A stretch of 19,035 bases of DNA, taken from contig JAWWCA010000046.1 in NCBI GenBank assembly GCA_033720695.1, forward strand, positions 1 through 19,035, in the 5' to 3' direction. This document shows positions 1-7,995 of this stretch, in pieces. The position numbers and the translations under genes are program-made. The notes beneath the pieces are model-generated. The model ran no database searches, had not been told where the DNA came from, and worked only from the letters and a program-made list of their open reading frames with translations. Positions within the stretch are counted from its first letter, which is position 1. Every line of letters starts with the position of its first letter. The stretch is from DATGQT01 sp033720695 (GTDB lineage Bacteria; Bacteroidota; Rhodothermia; Rhodothermales; Rubricoccaceae).

Positions 1-394
1 AGAGGTCGGGGGTGCAGGCGGCGTTGTAGTCGCGCGCCACGTCCTGCGTCTCGTCCATGAGGTAGGGGAATGGGAAGCCCTTCGTCCTCGCCCGCTCGGC
101 CATGGCGCCGAACGAGTCGTCCGGGTACCGATCGGGGTCGTTCGGGTTGATCGCGACGACGGCCACGCCCCGGAAGGCGGCGTCCTCGGCCAACCGGATG
201 AGCCGGTCCTCGATGGCCTGGGCGTACGGGCAGTGGTTGCAGGTGAACACCACGAGGAGGGCGTCGGCGTCGGCGAAGTCGTCGAGCGCGCGGCGCGCGC
301 CCTCGCGGCCGTCGGCCTCGGGGTTCGCCACCGGGAGGTCGAACGGCGGCGCGGCCGTGCCGAGGGGGAGCATGTCGGAGGTGACGAGGGCCAT
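1..394 (-). CDS. Peroxiredoxin/thioredoxin-like redox protein (AhpC/TSA-type), C-terminal end outside window
   Basis: This is the first 131 codons of a thioredoxin-fold protein; the gene runs off the left edge. The ATG at 394-392 opens MALVTSDMLPLG, followed by the APPFDLP segment typical of AhpC/TSA and thioredoxin-like peroxiredoxins. A CNHC redox motif (Cys52, Cys55) follows a hydrophobic beta strand (LLVVFT). The later VAVVAINPND, DETQ and AACTPD segments match the small family of cytosolic 'CNHCP' thioredoxin-like proteins, which probably act as thiol oxidoreductases. No signal peptide is seen, so a cytoplasmic location is expected. It lies 48 bp downstream of the family 3 glycosidase on the same strand and is probably co-transcribed. 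No Shine-Dalgarno sequence precedes the start. An alternative start is Met8. The family is clear from motifs; the substrate is unknown. Confidence 0.88.
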   Translation of the reverse strand, partial: MALVTSDMLPLGTAAPPFDLPVANPEADGREGARRALDDFADADALLVVFTCNHCPYAQAIEDRLIRLAEDAAFRGVAVVAINPNDPDRYPDDSFGAMAERARTKGFPFPYLMDETQDVARDYNAACTPDL

Positions 395-442
395 GTCGGT
401 CGGGGGGATCCGGGAGCGGGTCTGGGGGGAGCGTGCCGGAGG

Positions 443-2011
443 TCACACGTCCCGCTCGGCGAGGACGTCGGCGAGGGCGTGCTGGGCGGCGGGAACGTCG
501 GAGTAGAGGCAGAGGCGGGCGTCGGCACCCTCGTAGCCCTCGAGCCCGCGGGGGCTGCCGAGGGCGGCCAGGACGGACAGCTTCAGCGTGAGGAGCTGCT
601 GCACGAACCGGCGCTCGCGCGCGGCCAGCCCGAACCGGTGCCACGCCGCCGGCTGCACGATCACGGCGACGACGAGGCGCTCGGCCTCGCGGGCCTCCAC
701 GAGGAGGGCCTCGAACGGCTCGTCTTCGTCCTCCGTCACCGGCTCCAGCTCGCGGTACTGCGCGTTCGGGAAGCGGCGCAGGACCGCGTCGCGGAGCGGG
801 AGCCACTCGGGCTCGCCGGGCCGCGGCGCCGGCTTGACGAGGACGACGAGGGTGCCGGTCCCGTCGCCGAGGTCTGGGAGCGCGCCGTCCACACGGTGGG
901 CGGCTGCGCGGGCGACGCGGGTGGCGAGGGCGCCATGCTCGGCGTGCCCGACGACCTCGGGCGGGTAGGCGCTCGCCGGGTCGCGGAAGATGCCGGGGCC
1001 GAACCGACCCCGAAGCCGCTCCCGGAGCCGCTCGGCGCGGGCGAGCGCCGCGTCCACGACCGCCTCGTCGAGCCGACCGTCCTCGACGGCGCGGGCGACC
1101 CCCTCGATGGCCGCCTCGGGGTCCCCGAGGTCGAGGAGGAGGTCGACGCCCGCGTCGAGGAGGTCAACGGCGAGATCGGCCTCGCGCTTGCCCTCCTCCT
1201 GGATCCCGCCCATGTGCAGGCTGTCGGTGACGACGACGCCCTCGAAGCCGAGTTCGTCGCGGAGGAGGCCGCGGAGGATGCGGCGGGAGCGCGTGGCGGG
1301 GAGGCGCGGGTCGAGGCCGGCGTAGGACACGTGCGCCGTCATCACGAGGTCGGTGCCGGCCGCGATCGCGGTCTGGAACGGCGGGAGGTCGAAGGCACGC
1401 GTCTCGTCCTCGGGGTCGTCCACGGCCGGGAGCACCGCGTGGGAGTCCTCGTGGGTGTTGCCGTGGCCGGGGAAGTGCTTGGCCGTCGTGAGGAGGCCGG
1501 CGTCGTGCGCCCCCTCGATGTAGGCGCGGACGAGGGCCTCGACCGTCGCCGTCTCGGCCCCGAAGGCACGCGTCGCGATGATGGGGTTGCGGGGGTTGCG
1601 GTTGACGTCGGCCACCGGCGCGAGGGCGACGTGGACGCCGCAGGCGAGAGCCTCCTCCCCACCCTCCCGTGCGAAGTCGCGGACGGCCGCCTGCGCCTCG
1701 GCGCCGCCGCCGAGGGCCCCGAACGCCATGAGGTGGGGGAAGACGCTGGCCCCGGCCACCTGCTGCCCGAGCCCACGCTCCATGTCGGTCATGACGAGCA
1801 GACCGCGTTCGCTCCGGCCCTGGAGGTCGAGCAGCGTCTGCCGCGTCTCGGGCCAGCGCCCGTTGAAGAGGAGGAGACCGCCAATCGGGTAGCGGTCGAG
1901 GAGCGCCGCTACGGCCGCGGCGTCGGCCTCCGCCGTGCGCGGCGGGACCATGTTGGATCCGAGGCGGGCCACGACGAGGCCCGCCACTTTTTCGCGGAGG
2001 GAGAGGGGCAT
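443..2011 (-). CDS. Glycoside hydrolase family 3, NagZ-type beta-N-acetylhexosaminidase
   Basis: A 522-residue GH3 enzyme. The (beta/alpha)8 domain carries KHFPGHG (178-184) followed by DSH (189-191), the mobile Asp-His acid/base loop that marks NagZ-type beta-N-acetylglucosaminidases. The TDSLHMGGI segment contains the catalytic nucleophile Asp263. TDMERG (75-80) is the usual substrate loop. In the known family these enzymes release GlcNAc from GlcNAc-anhydro-muropeptides during peptidoglycan recycling. Residues from about 330 form an extra C-terminal domain, so the protein is longer than the roughly 340-residue single-domain NagZ of E. coli and resembles the two-domain enzymes of Gram-positives and Bacteroidota. 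No signal peptide is visible, which suggests cytoplasmic recycling. It lies 84 bp after nadD and 48 bp before the redoxin gene. Substrate preference is inferred from motifs. Confidence 0.9.
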   Translation of the reverse strand: MPLSLREKVAGLVVARLGSNMVPPRTAEADAAAVAALLDRYPIGGLLLFNGRWPETRQTLLDLQGRSERGLLVMTDMERGLGQQVAGASVFPHLMAFGALGGGAEAQAAVRDFAREGGEEALACGVHVALAPVADVNRNPRNPIIATRAFGAETATVEALVRAYIEGAHDAGLLTTAKHFPGHGNTHEDSHAVLPAVDDPEDETRAFDLPPFQTAIAAGTDLVMTAHVSYAGLDPRLPATRSRRILRGLLRDELGFEGVVVTDSLHMGGIQEEGKREADLAVDLLDAGVDLLLDLGDPEAAIEGVARAVEDGRLDEAVVDAALARAERLRERLRGRFGPGIFRDPASAYPPEVVGHAEHGALATRVARAAAHRVDGALPDLGDGTGTLVVLVKPAPRPGEPEWLPLRDAVLRRFPNAQYRELEPVTEDEDEPFEALLVEAREAERLVVAVIVQPAAWHRFGLAARERRFVQQLLTLKLSVLAALGSPRGLEGYEGADARLCLYSDVPAAQHALADVLAERDV

Positions 2012-2095
2012 CGAGAGAGGGGAAGACGGAGAGAGGGGTGTACGGCGCGCTCGCCGCGCTGTTCTCCCGATCCAGCGCCGCCACGCCGCCCCGGT

Positions 2096-2698
2096 TCACC
2101 GATACAGCCCGTGTGCCTCGGCGTAGGCGAGGACGGCGTCGGGGACGAGGTAGCGGACGGTGCGGCCGGCGGCGAGCCGGCGTCGGAGCACGGTGCTGGA
2201 GAGGTCGAGCGGCGGCGCGTCCACGAACCGGACGCGGTCGAGCACCTCGGGCGGCACCCCGGCCTCGTCGGACCCGGGGCGGCGGTAGACGACGAGCCGG
2301 GCGAGGGCGAGGATCGCCTCCGGCTCCCGCCACGTCGAGAGCCCGGCGAGGCTGTCGCCGCCGAGGACCAGGACGAGGTCGGCCTCCGGGCGCGCGGCGC
2401 GGAGGGCGCGGAGCGTGTCCACGGTGTAGGAGACGCCGCCGCGCCGGACCTCGGCGTCGTCCACCGCGAACCGGGGGTTGCCCGCCACGGCGAGGCGCGT
2501 CATGGCGAGGCGGTGCTCGGCCGAGACCCCCCCGGGGTCGCCCTGCTTGTGGGGCGACGTGGCGGCGGGCATCCAGAGGACGCGGTCCAGTCCGGCGGCC
2601 TCGGCGGCGGCCTCGGCCACGGCGAGGTGCGCCACGTGGGGCGGGTTGAACGAGCCGCCGAAGAGGGCGAAGGGCCGAGGGGGAGGGGGGTCGAGCAC
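2096..2698 (-). CDS. nadD: Nicotinate-nucleotide adenylyltransferase
   Basis: This 200-residue protein has the nucleotidyltransferase signature GGSFNPPHVAH (14-24) with the paired histidines that bind ATP phosphates. A second ATP-binding motif, LSSTVLR (166-172), lies near the C-terminus as in NadD. Middle segments WMPAATSPHK, YTVDTL and LVLGGDSL match the family. The enzyme adenylates nicotinate mononucleotide to deamido-NAD in NAD biosynthesis. Its length is normal for the family (about 190-220). The start at 2698 gives a short proline-rich lead before the first beta strand, and no in-frame Met lies closer. The gene is 65 bp downstream of bamD, an arrangement compatible with one transcript. 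Confidence 0.95.
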   Translation of the reverse strand: MLDPPPPRPFALFGGSFNPPHVAHLAVAEAAAEAAGLDRVLWMPAATSPHKQGDPGGVSAEHRLAMTRLAVAGNPRFAVDDAEVRRGGVSYTVDTLRALRAARPEADLVLVLGGDSLAGLSTWREPEAILALARLVVYRRPGSDEAGVPPEVLDRVRFVDAPPLDLSSTVLRRRLAAGRTVRYLVPDAVLAYAEAHGLYR

Positions 2699-2763
2699 GC
2701 GAGCCGTCGGGCGGGGTCAGCGCGTCCGGGTACCCGATCTCGGCGGGGCCAGATCCCCTGGCC

Positions 2764-3609
2764 TCACTGCCCCGGCTGGCGCGAGGCCTGCTGCGCCGTC
2801 TCCCACGACTCGGCCTGGCGTTGGCCGGCGAAGGCGAGGTCGTAGAGGCCCTCGGCCTCCCGCAGGAGCGGGCTGTTGGGGAAGAGCTCGACGAAGCGGT
2901 CGTAGAGCGCGAGGGCCTCGGCGAACCGCTCGGCCTGCCGGTCGCGGACGCTGGCCGCGGCGTAGGCCACCTGCGCCCGGAGCGCGCCGAGGAGGGCGTC
3001 GTCGGCGTAGGGCGAGGTGGGGTACGTCTCCAGCATCGACTGGTAGGTGAGCGTGGCGGCCTCGTAGAGCTCGCGGCGCTCGTAGAGCCGCCCGGCCTCG
3101 TACTCCTTCCGGGCCAGCTTCTCGCGCAACTCCTCCAGCATCCCCACCACGTCGTCGGTGAAGACGCTGTTGGGGTAGTTCGCCATGAACGTGCGGATGA
3201 GGAGGATGGCGCGGTCGGTGTCGGTCTGGTCGAGGTCGTAGGGCGGGCTGAGGCGGTAATAGCTCTGGATCTCGCCGAACCGGGCCTCCTCGGTGCGGGG
3301 GTCGCTCGGGTAGAGGTCAGAGAACCGGTCGAACTCGGCCGCGGCGAGGAGGTACTGCCCGGTCTGGTAGTAGGCCCTCGCGAGGTAGACCTGCGCCTCG
3401 TCGGCCCACTCCCCGGCGCGGCCGAAGTCGAGCGTAGCGCGGAGGTACTCGATGGCGCGGTCGAAGCGCCCCTCGGCGTACGCGTTCATCCCCTTGTTGT
3501 AAGCCTCTTCGGCGTCGTCGGCGACGACGCCGGACGCGCCGCTGCAGCCCGGGAGCGCGGCGACGGCGAGCGAGACCAGGGCGAGGAAGGCGTAGTGGCG
3601 GACGGGCAT
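2764..3609 (-). CDS. bamD: Outer membrane protein assembly lipoprotein BamD
   Basis: A 281-residue lipoprotein. The signal peptide ends in a lipobox LPGC with the lipidated Cys at residue 22. The mature part is made of TPR-like helical hairpins (NKGMNAYAEGRFDRA, YLARAYYQTGQYLLAA, then ETYPTSPYADDAL and ELFPNSPL), the pattern of BamD/ComL/YfiO. BamD is the essential lipoprotein of the BAM complex that folds beta-barrel proteins into the outer membrane. The 'YYRLSPPYDLDQTDTDRA' region matches the conserved BamD loop between TPRs. It is somewhat longer than E. coli BamD (245), as is common in Bacteroidota. The gene follows the LpoA-like gene after a 169-bp spacer holding its own candidate promoter. 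Confidence 0.9.
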   Translation of the reverse strand: MPVRHYAFLALVSLAVAALPGCSGASGVVADDAEEAYNKGMNAYAEGRFDRAIEYLRATLDFGRAGEWADEAQVYLARAYYQTGQYLLAAAEFDRFSDLYPSDPRTEEARFGEIQSYYRLSPPYDLDQTDTDRAILLIRTFMANYPNSVFTDDVVGMLEELREKLARKEYEAGRLYERRELYEAATLTYQSMLETYPTSPYADDALLGALRAQVAYAAASVRDRQAERFAEALALYDRFVELFPNSPLLREAEGLYDLAFAGQRQAESWETAQQASRQPGQ

Positions 3610-3670
3610 GGGGCGAGTTCGGCGCGGGCGACGGCGGGGACAACGGCCCGCCGCGCGGGAGTATTGCAGC

Positions 3671-3678
3671 GCAGAATA
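3671..3678 (-). promoter_or_regulatory. Candidate -7 promoter element upstream of bamD
   Basis: TATTCTGC on the minus strand is an AT-rich island in an otherwise GC-rich spacer, 61 bp before the bamD start. It lies inside a short dyad (GTATT, 9-bp spacer, AATAC at 3661-3679). The same TATTCTnC core precedes the LpoA-like gene. No clear -33 TTTG is visible, so this is an inference from position and similarity. Confidence 0.35.
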
Positions 3679-3778
3679 CGCGCGGGCGGAGCGCGCCGAA
3701 CGCGGCGGGCGGCGTCTTCAAGGGGTTTCCGTTTCCGGGCGCGGGCGCCCCGGAAGCCCCCTCGGGGGTGCGCCCCTC

Positions 3779-5188
3779 CTACTCCAAGAGCACCGCCTCG
3801 CCGTCGCGGTAGCCCATGAGGAAGAAGGCGCGGTTGACCTGGCCGCCGCCGAAGTCGAAGCGGTGGGCTAGGCCCTGGTAGCCGGGCGCCCGCCGGATCT
3901 CCTCGGCCAGCGTCGTCTCGCCCGGGGCGCCGAGGAGGCCGAGGAGGAAGCGGGTGGCGTCGTAGCCCATGAGGGCGAGGCGGTCCACGCCGACCCCGGC
4001 GAGGGCGCGGTACCGCGCGACGAAGCCGGCGGCGGCGTCCTCGTCCACGAAGAAGTCCTGGTCGAAGACGGTGCGGAACCGGCTGGCGCGGGGGCGCGAG
4101 GCATCGAGCCCCTCCCACTCGGTGTTGCCGAGGGCCTGCACGTCGCCCTCGAGCCCGAGTGCCTCGAGCCCGCGGAGGGCGTCGGCGGCGTTCTCGGCGG
4201 CGTCGTTGCCCGAAACGGGGAGGTAGACGCCCTCGACGCCGAACCAGCGCTCGGGGGGGAGGCGGTCCGCCAGGCGGCGCCAGGCGGCATCACTCTCCAG
4301 GCGCTCGGAGAGTACGACGGTGCGGCCGAGCCGCCGCCACTCGCCCTCGAAGGCGTCGGCCATCTCGGCGCCGTAGGAGCCCCGCACGGCGACCGTGCCC
4401 GCGCCGTCGAGCCCGAGGCGCTGGGCCGCCGCGTTCGCCATCATCCGCCCGCGCATGGCGAACGTGGGGTTGGTCTGGAACACGTAGCGGCGGCCGGCCG
4501 AGACGGCGCCGTCGGTGGCGAGCGGCGCGACGAGGACGACGCCTGCGGCCTCGGCGGCGGGGGCGGCGGCGAGGGCCTCCTCGCTGAAGAGCGGCCCGAC
4601 GATGGCGTCGGTGCCTGCCTGCACGGCGGCGTCGACGGCGGCGCGCGTGCCGAGGTCGGTGCCCTCGGTGTCGCGGAAGACCATGCGGACCGGCCGGCGC
4701 GGCCCCCGCGCGTTGTACTCGTCGACGGCGAGGCGGACGCCGTTGAAGAGGGCCTGGGCCAGGTAGCCGGCGTCGCCGGAGGCGGGGAGCACGATGCCGA
4801 GGTCGAACGGCGGCACGGCGGGGCCGTCGGGGCCGCCCTGGAGCGCCAGCCCGCGGACGCGCTCGGCCTCGGCGACGTAGCGGCTGCCGGGGTAGCGCTG
4901 CGCGAAATCGCCGAGGCGGGCGGCGGCGCGGTCGAAGGCGCCCTCGGCGTAGGCGGCCTTGCCGGCCATGACGAGGGCGGCCGTCGTGCGCGCGTTGTAG
5001 CCGAAGTCCTCGGCCGCGCGGAGGAAGAGGCGCTCGGCCTCGGCGTAGGCCCCCTCCACGTAGGCCCGGAGGCCGTTCTCGAAGGCGGTCTCGGCGGCGG
5101 GGACCCGCTCGGCCGTCGCCGGCTGCGCGCGGAGCGCCGGTGCGTTGATCAGGACGGTGAGGACCGCGAGGACGAGCCGTACCCTCAT
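3779..5188 (-). CDS. LpoA-like penicillin-binding protein activator / periplasmic-binding-fold protein with N-terminal TPRs
   Basis: This is a 469-residue exported protein. Residues 1-21 form a signal peptide ending ALRA before QP, with no lipobox. Residues about 30-115 hold TPR/BamD-like helical repeats (ENGLRAYVEGAYAEAERLF, GKAAYAEGAFDRAA, RYPGSRYVAEAE). From about residue 125 there is a type I periplasmic-binding fold: a leading strand and loop (FDLGIVLPASG), NGVRLAVDEYN, IVGPLFSEEA, VVLVAPLATD and LALMGYDATR. TPRs followed by this fold is the architecture of LpoA, the activator of class A penicillin-binding proteins. Branched-chain amino-acid ABC substrate-binding proteins lack the TPR part, and no ABC transporter genes lie nearby. 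A peptidoglycan role fits the adjacent bamD and the NagZ-type gene. Lack of a lipidation Cys differs from enterobacterial LpoA. Confidence 0.78.
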   Translation of the reverse strand: MRVRLVLAVLTVLINAPALRAQPATAERVPAAETAFENGLRAYVEGAYAEAERLFLRAAEDFGYNARTTAALVMAGKAAYAEGAFDRAAARLGDFAQRYPGSRYVAEAERVRGLALQGGPDGPAVPPFDLGIVLPASGDAGYLAQALFNGVRLAVDEYNARGPRRPVRMVFRDTEGTDLGTRAAVDAAVQAGTDAIVGPLFSEEALAAAPAAEAAGVVLVAPLATDGAVSAGRRYVFQTNPTFAMRGRMMANAAAQRLGLDGAGTVAVRGSYGAEMADAFEGEWRRLGRTVVLSERLESDAAWRRLADRLPPERWFGVEGVYLPVSGNDAAENAADALRGLEALGLEGDVQALGNTEWEGLDASRPRASRFRTVFDQDFFVDEDAAAGFVARYRALAGVGVDRLALMGYDATRFLLGLLGAPGETTLAEEIRRAPGYQGLAHRFDFGGGQVNRAFFLMGYRDGEAVLLE

Positions 5189-5223
5189 GGCGGCGGAGGG
5201 ATAGTCGGGGAGGGAAGGGAGCC

Positions 5224-5231
5224 GGAGAATA
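5224..5231 (-). promoter_or_regulatory. Candidate -7 promoter element of the LpoA-like gene
   Basis: TATTCTCC on the minus strand lies 35 bp before the start at 5188. It matches the TATTCTnC core upstream of bamD and is the only AT-rich patch in the leader. No -33 element is obvious. Confidence 0.35.
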
Positions 5232-5291
5232 CCAACGCTCGGCCGTCCTCACCGCCGCTCGTGCGAGAATGCGGCGGATCGAGCAGGGGGC

Positions 5292-5299
5292 TATGTTTC
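5292..5299 (+). promoter_or_regulatory. Candidate -7 promoter element of the cysteine-rich lipoprotein gene
   Basis: TATGTTTC lies 37 bp before the ATG at 5337 and matches seven of eight positions of the Bacteroidota -7 consensus TAnnTTTG. An almost identical TATGTTGC lies at exactly the same distance before mdh. No TTTG is seen 19-21 bp upstream. Confidence 0.4.
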
Positions 5300-5336
5300 C
5301 GAAGTGAGGGCCGCGCTGTCCACCTGTGAGGTCGAA

Positions 5337-5801
5337 ATGCGGATGCTCTTCCGGATCGCTCTCCTCCTGTGCTGCTGTACCGTCGTCGGCTGCAGCGCTC
5401 CCACGCCGTCTCGTCCCGACACGGTCCATCGCACCTACCCCGACACGCTCGACCTCCACTTCCGCGACATGTGGGCCCCACGATGGGCTCCGCATCACCA
5501 CTGGCGCGACACCACCGCCTTCAACACCCATGCGCTCGTGTCCCAGGTGGAGACCTGCCCACGCTGTCTGACGGCGGCGCCGTGTGACCCCTGCCCAGGG
5601 GACTGGATTGCAGCCATGGTGCCCCCACCGCCTGAGACCGCGCTGATGCCGAGGCTCCTGCTCATCCGGGTGAACCAGGCGGGCCAGTTCCGCGAAGAGG
5701 GGCGGTATGCGTTCTCTCTACGCCCTCACTTCGCCTTCAACGCCGCCGGGGACACCCTCCTGCAGTACACCCTCCTCGGGTACACCCCGCTGAGCCGGTA
5801 A
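5337..5801 (+). CDS. Small cysteine-rich lipoprotein of unknown function
   Basis: A 154-residue protein not recognised as a known family. From the ATG at 5337 it reads MRMLFRIALLL, a hydrophobic stretch with three cysteines, then VVGC with a probable lipidated Cys19, so it is likely an exported lipoprotein. The middle contains C74-P-R-C77 and C83-D-P-C86, a CxxC-x5-CxxC arrangement resembling a metal-binding knuckle or paired disulphides. The region before it is rich in His and Trp (RWAPHHHW, 49-56). The C-terminal third (LLLIRVNQAGQF, GRYAFSLRPHFAFNAAGDTLLQYTLLGYTPLS) looks beta-rich. A GTG start at 5304 is possible but would precede the signal peptide. It stands alone on the plus strand and ends 9 bp from the convergent guaA stop. 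Codon use is less strongly G/C-biased than its neighbours, which suggests a lineage-specific or transferred gene. Confidence 0.7.
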   Translation: MRMLFRIALLLCCCTVVGCSAPTPSRPDTVHRTYPDTLDLHFRDMWAPRWAPHHHWRDTTAFNTHALVSQVETCPRCLTAAPCDPCPGDWIAAMVPPPPETALMPRLLLIRVNQAGQFREEGRYAFSLRPHFAFNAAGDTLLQYTLLGYTPLSR

Positions 5802-5810
5802 CCCGCCCCC

Positions 5811-7385
<1,575 letters not shown>

Positions 7386-7389
7386 GGCG

Positions 7390-7550
7390 CGTGCTGCGTG
7401 CTTCGTGATGCGTAAAGGAGGCGGGATGGACCGCCGGGGCGGCCGCGTTGCTCTAGGCGACGGCTTGGGATGGCTGAAATGCGTGAGGGTGCCTGGGCGA
7501 TGGCCGCAAGCACCCTCACGCAGTACGCATCACGCAGCACGTCACGCATC
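7390..7550. repeat. Intergenic inverted-repeat element between gcvH and guaA
   Basis: The spacer carries two nested inverted repeats. The outer pair is CGTGCTGCGTG (7390-7400) with CACGCAGCACG (7531-7541), plus CGTGATGCGTA (7404-7414) with TACGCATCACG (7524-7534); the right-hand arms overlap each other. The inner pair is a perfect 13-bp stem TGCGTGAGGGTGC (7480-7492) and GCACCCTCACGCA (7510-7522) with a 17-nt loop. The right end overlaps the gcvH stop codon. There is no T-tract, so this does not look like a standard intrinsic terminator. The repetitive TGCGTG/ATGCGT character suggests a dispersed REP-like intergenic element, but copies elsewhere cannot be checked here. Confidence 0.6.
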
Positions 7551-7931
7551 GGCACCGATCATGTGCTGGTACTCCTCGGCCGTCATGAGGCCGTCGAGGT
7601 CATCGGGGTTCGAGGGGCGAATCTTGACCATCCAGCCGTCGCCGTAGGGGTCCTCGTTGACCGTCTCGGGCGCCGCGTCGAGGTCCTCGTTGACGGCCTC
7701 GATCGTGCCCGCGATCGGGGCGAACAGCTCCGAGACCGTCTTGACCGCCTCGACGTTGCCGAACGGGGCGTCGGCGTCGAGCGCGGTGCCGACGGGCTCG
7801 AGCTCGACGAACACGATGTCGCCGAGCTCCTGCTGCGCGTAGTCCGTGACGCCGACGGCGGCGAGGCCGTCGCTGTCGAGGCGGACCCACTCGTGCTCCT
7901 TGGTGTAGCGGCAGTCGGAGGGGAAGGTCAT
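7542..7931 (-). CDS. gcvH: Glycine cleavage system H protein
   Basis: A 129-residue lipoyl-carrier protein. The start at 7931 gives MTFPSDCRYTKEHEWV, matching the conserved YTxEHEW opening; an upstream in-frame Met would add an unrelated 18-residue basic/proline stretch and is rejected. GVTDYAQQELGDIVFVELP-like sequence follows, and the lipoylated Lys64 sits in EAVKTVSELFAP. GcvH shuttles the aminomethyl group between the P, T and L proteins of the glycine cleavage complex. The other gcv genes are not in the window. It is 64 bp downstream of accC on the same strand, an unusual partner for the biotin carboxylase genes, and may be co-transcribed with them. Confidence 0.97.
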   Translation of the reverse strand: MTFPSDCRYTKEHEWVRLDSDGLAAVGVTDYAQQELGDIVFVELEPVGTALDADAPFGNVEAVKTVSELFAPIAGTIEAVNEDLDAAPETVNEDPYGDGWMVKIRPSNPDDLDGLMTAEEYQHMIGADA

Positions 7932-7960
7932 GCTGGGTTGTGGGCTTTTGGCGCTGGGGC

Positions 7961-7992
7961 GTGGGCGGGCGAGCCGGGAGCTCACCGCCCAC
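7961..7992 (-). repeat. Hairpin directly behind the accC stop codon
   Basis: An outer 8-bp perfect stem (GTGGGCGG at 7961-7968, CCGCCCAC at 7985-7992) encloses an inner GAGC/GCTC stem with a CGGGA loop. It begins four bases after the accC stop in the minus-strand transcript. No T-tract follows, so read-through into gcvH with a stabilised accC 3' end, or a weak pause, is more likely than full termination. Confidence 0.5.
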
Positions 7993-7995
7993 CGC

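Noticed and set aside
233..2845. 870-codon open frame on the plus strand
   Set aside because: It lies opposite the NagZ-type and nadD genes, whose motifs are clear. Its translation is low-complexity Arg/Glu/Gly/Val, the usual antisense shadow of GC-rich genes.
3690..3778. Intrinsic terminator after the LpoA-like gene
   Set aside because: Several short GC stems (such as CCCC/GGGG around 3765) are present, but none is long and no U-tract follows, so a terminator cannot be called.
3779..5188. Branched-chain amino-acid ABC transporter substrate-binding protein
   Set aside because: The fold is related, but the N-terminal TPR repeats and the absence of permease or ATPase genes favour an LpoA-like role.
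7390..7550. CRISPR array or riboswitch for guaA/gcvH
   Set aside because: There are no regularly spaced direct repeats with unique spacers. The structure does not match the glycine or purine riboswitch cores I know, being only simple inverted repeats.
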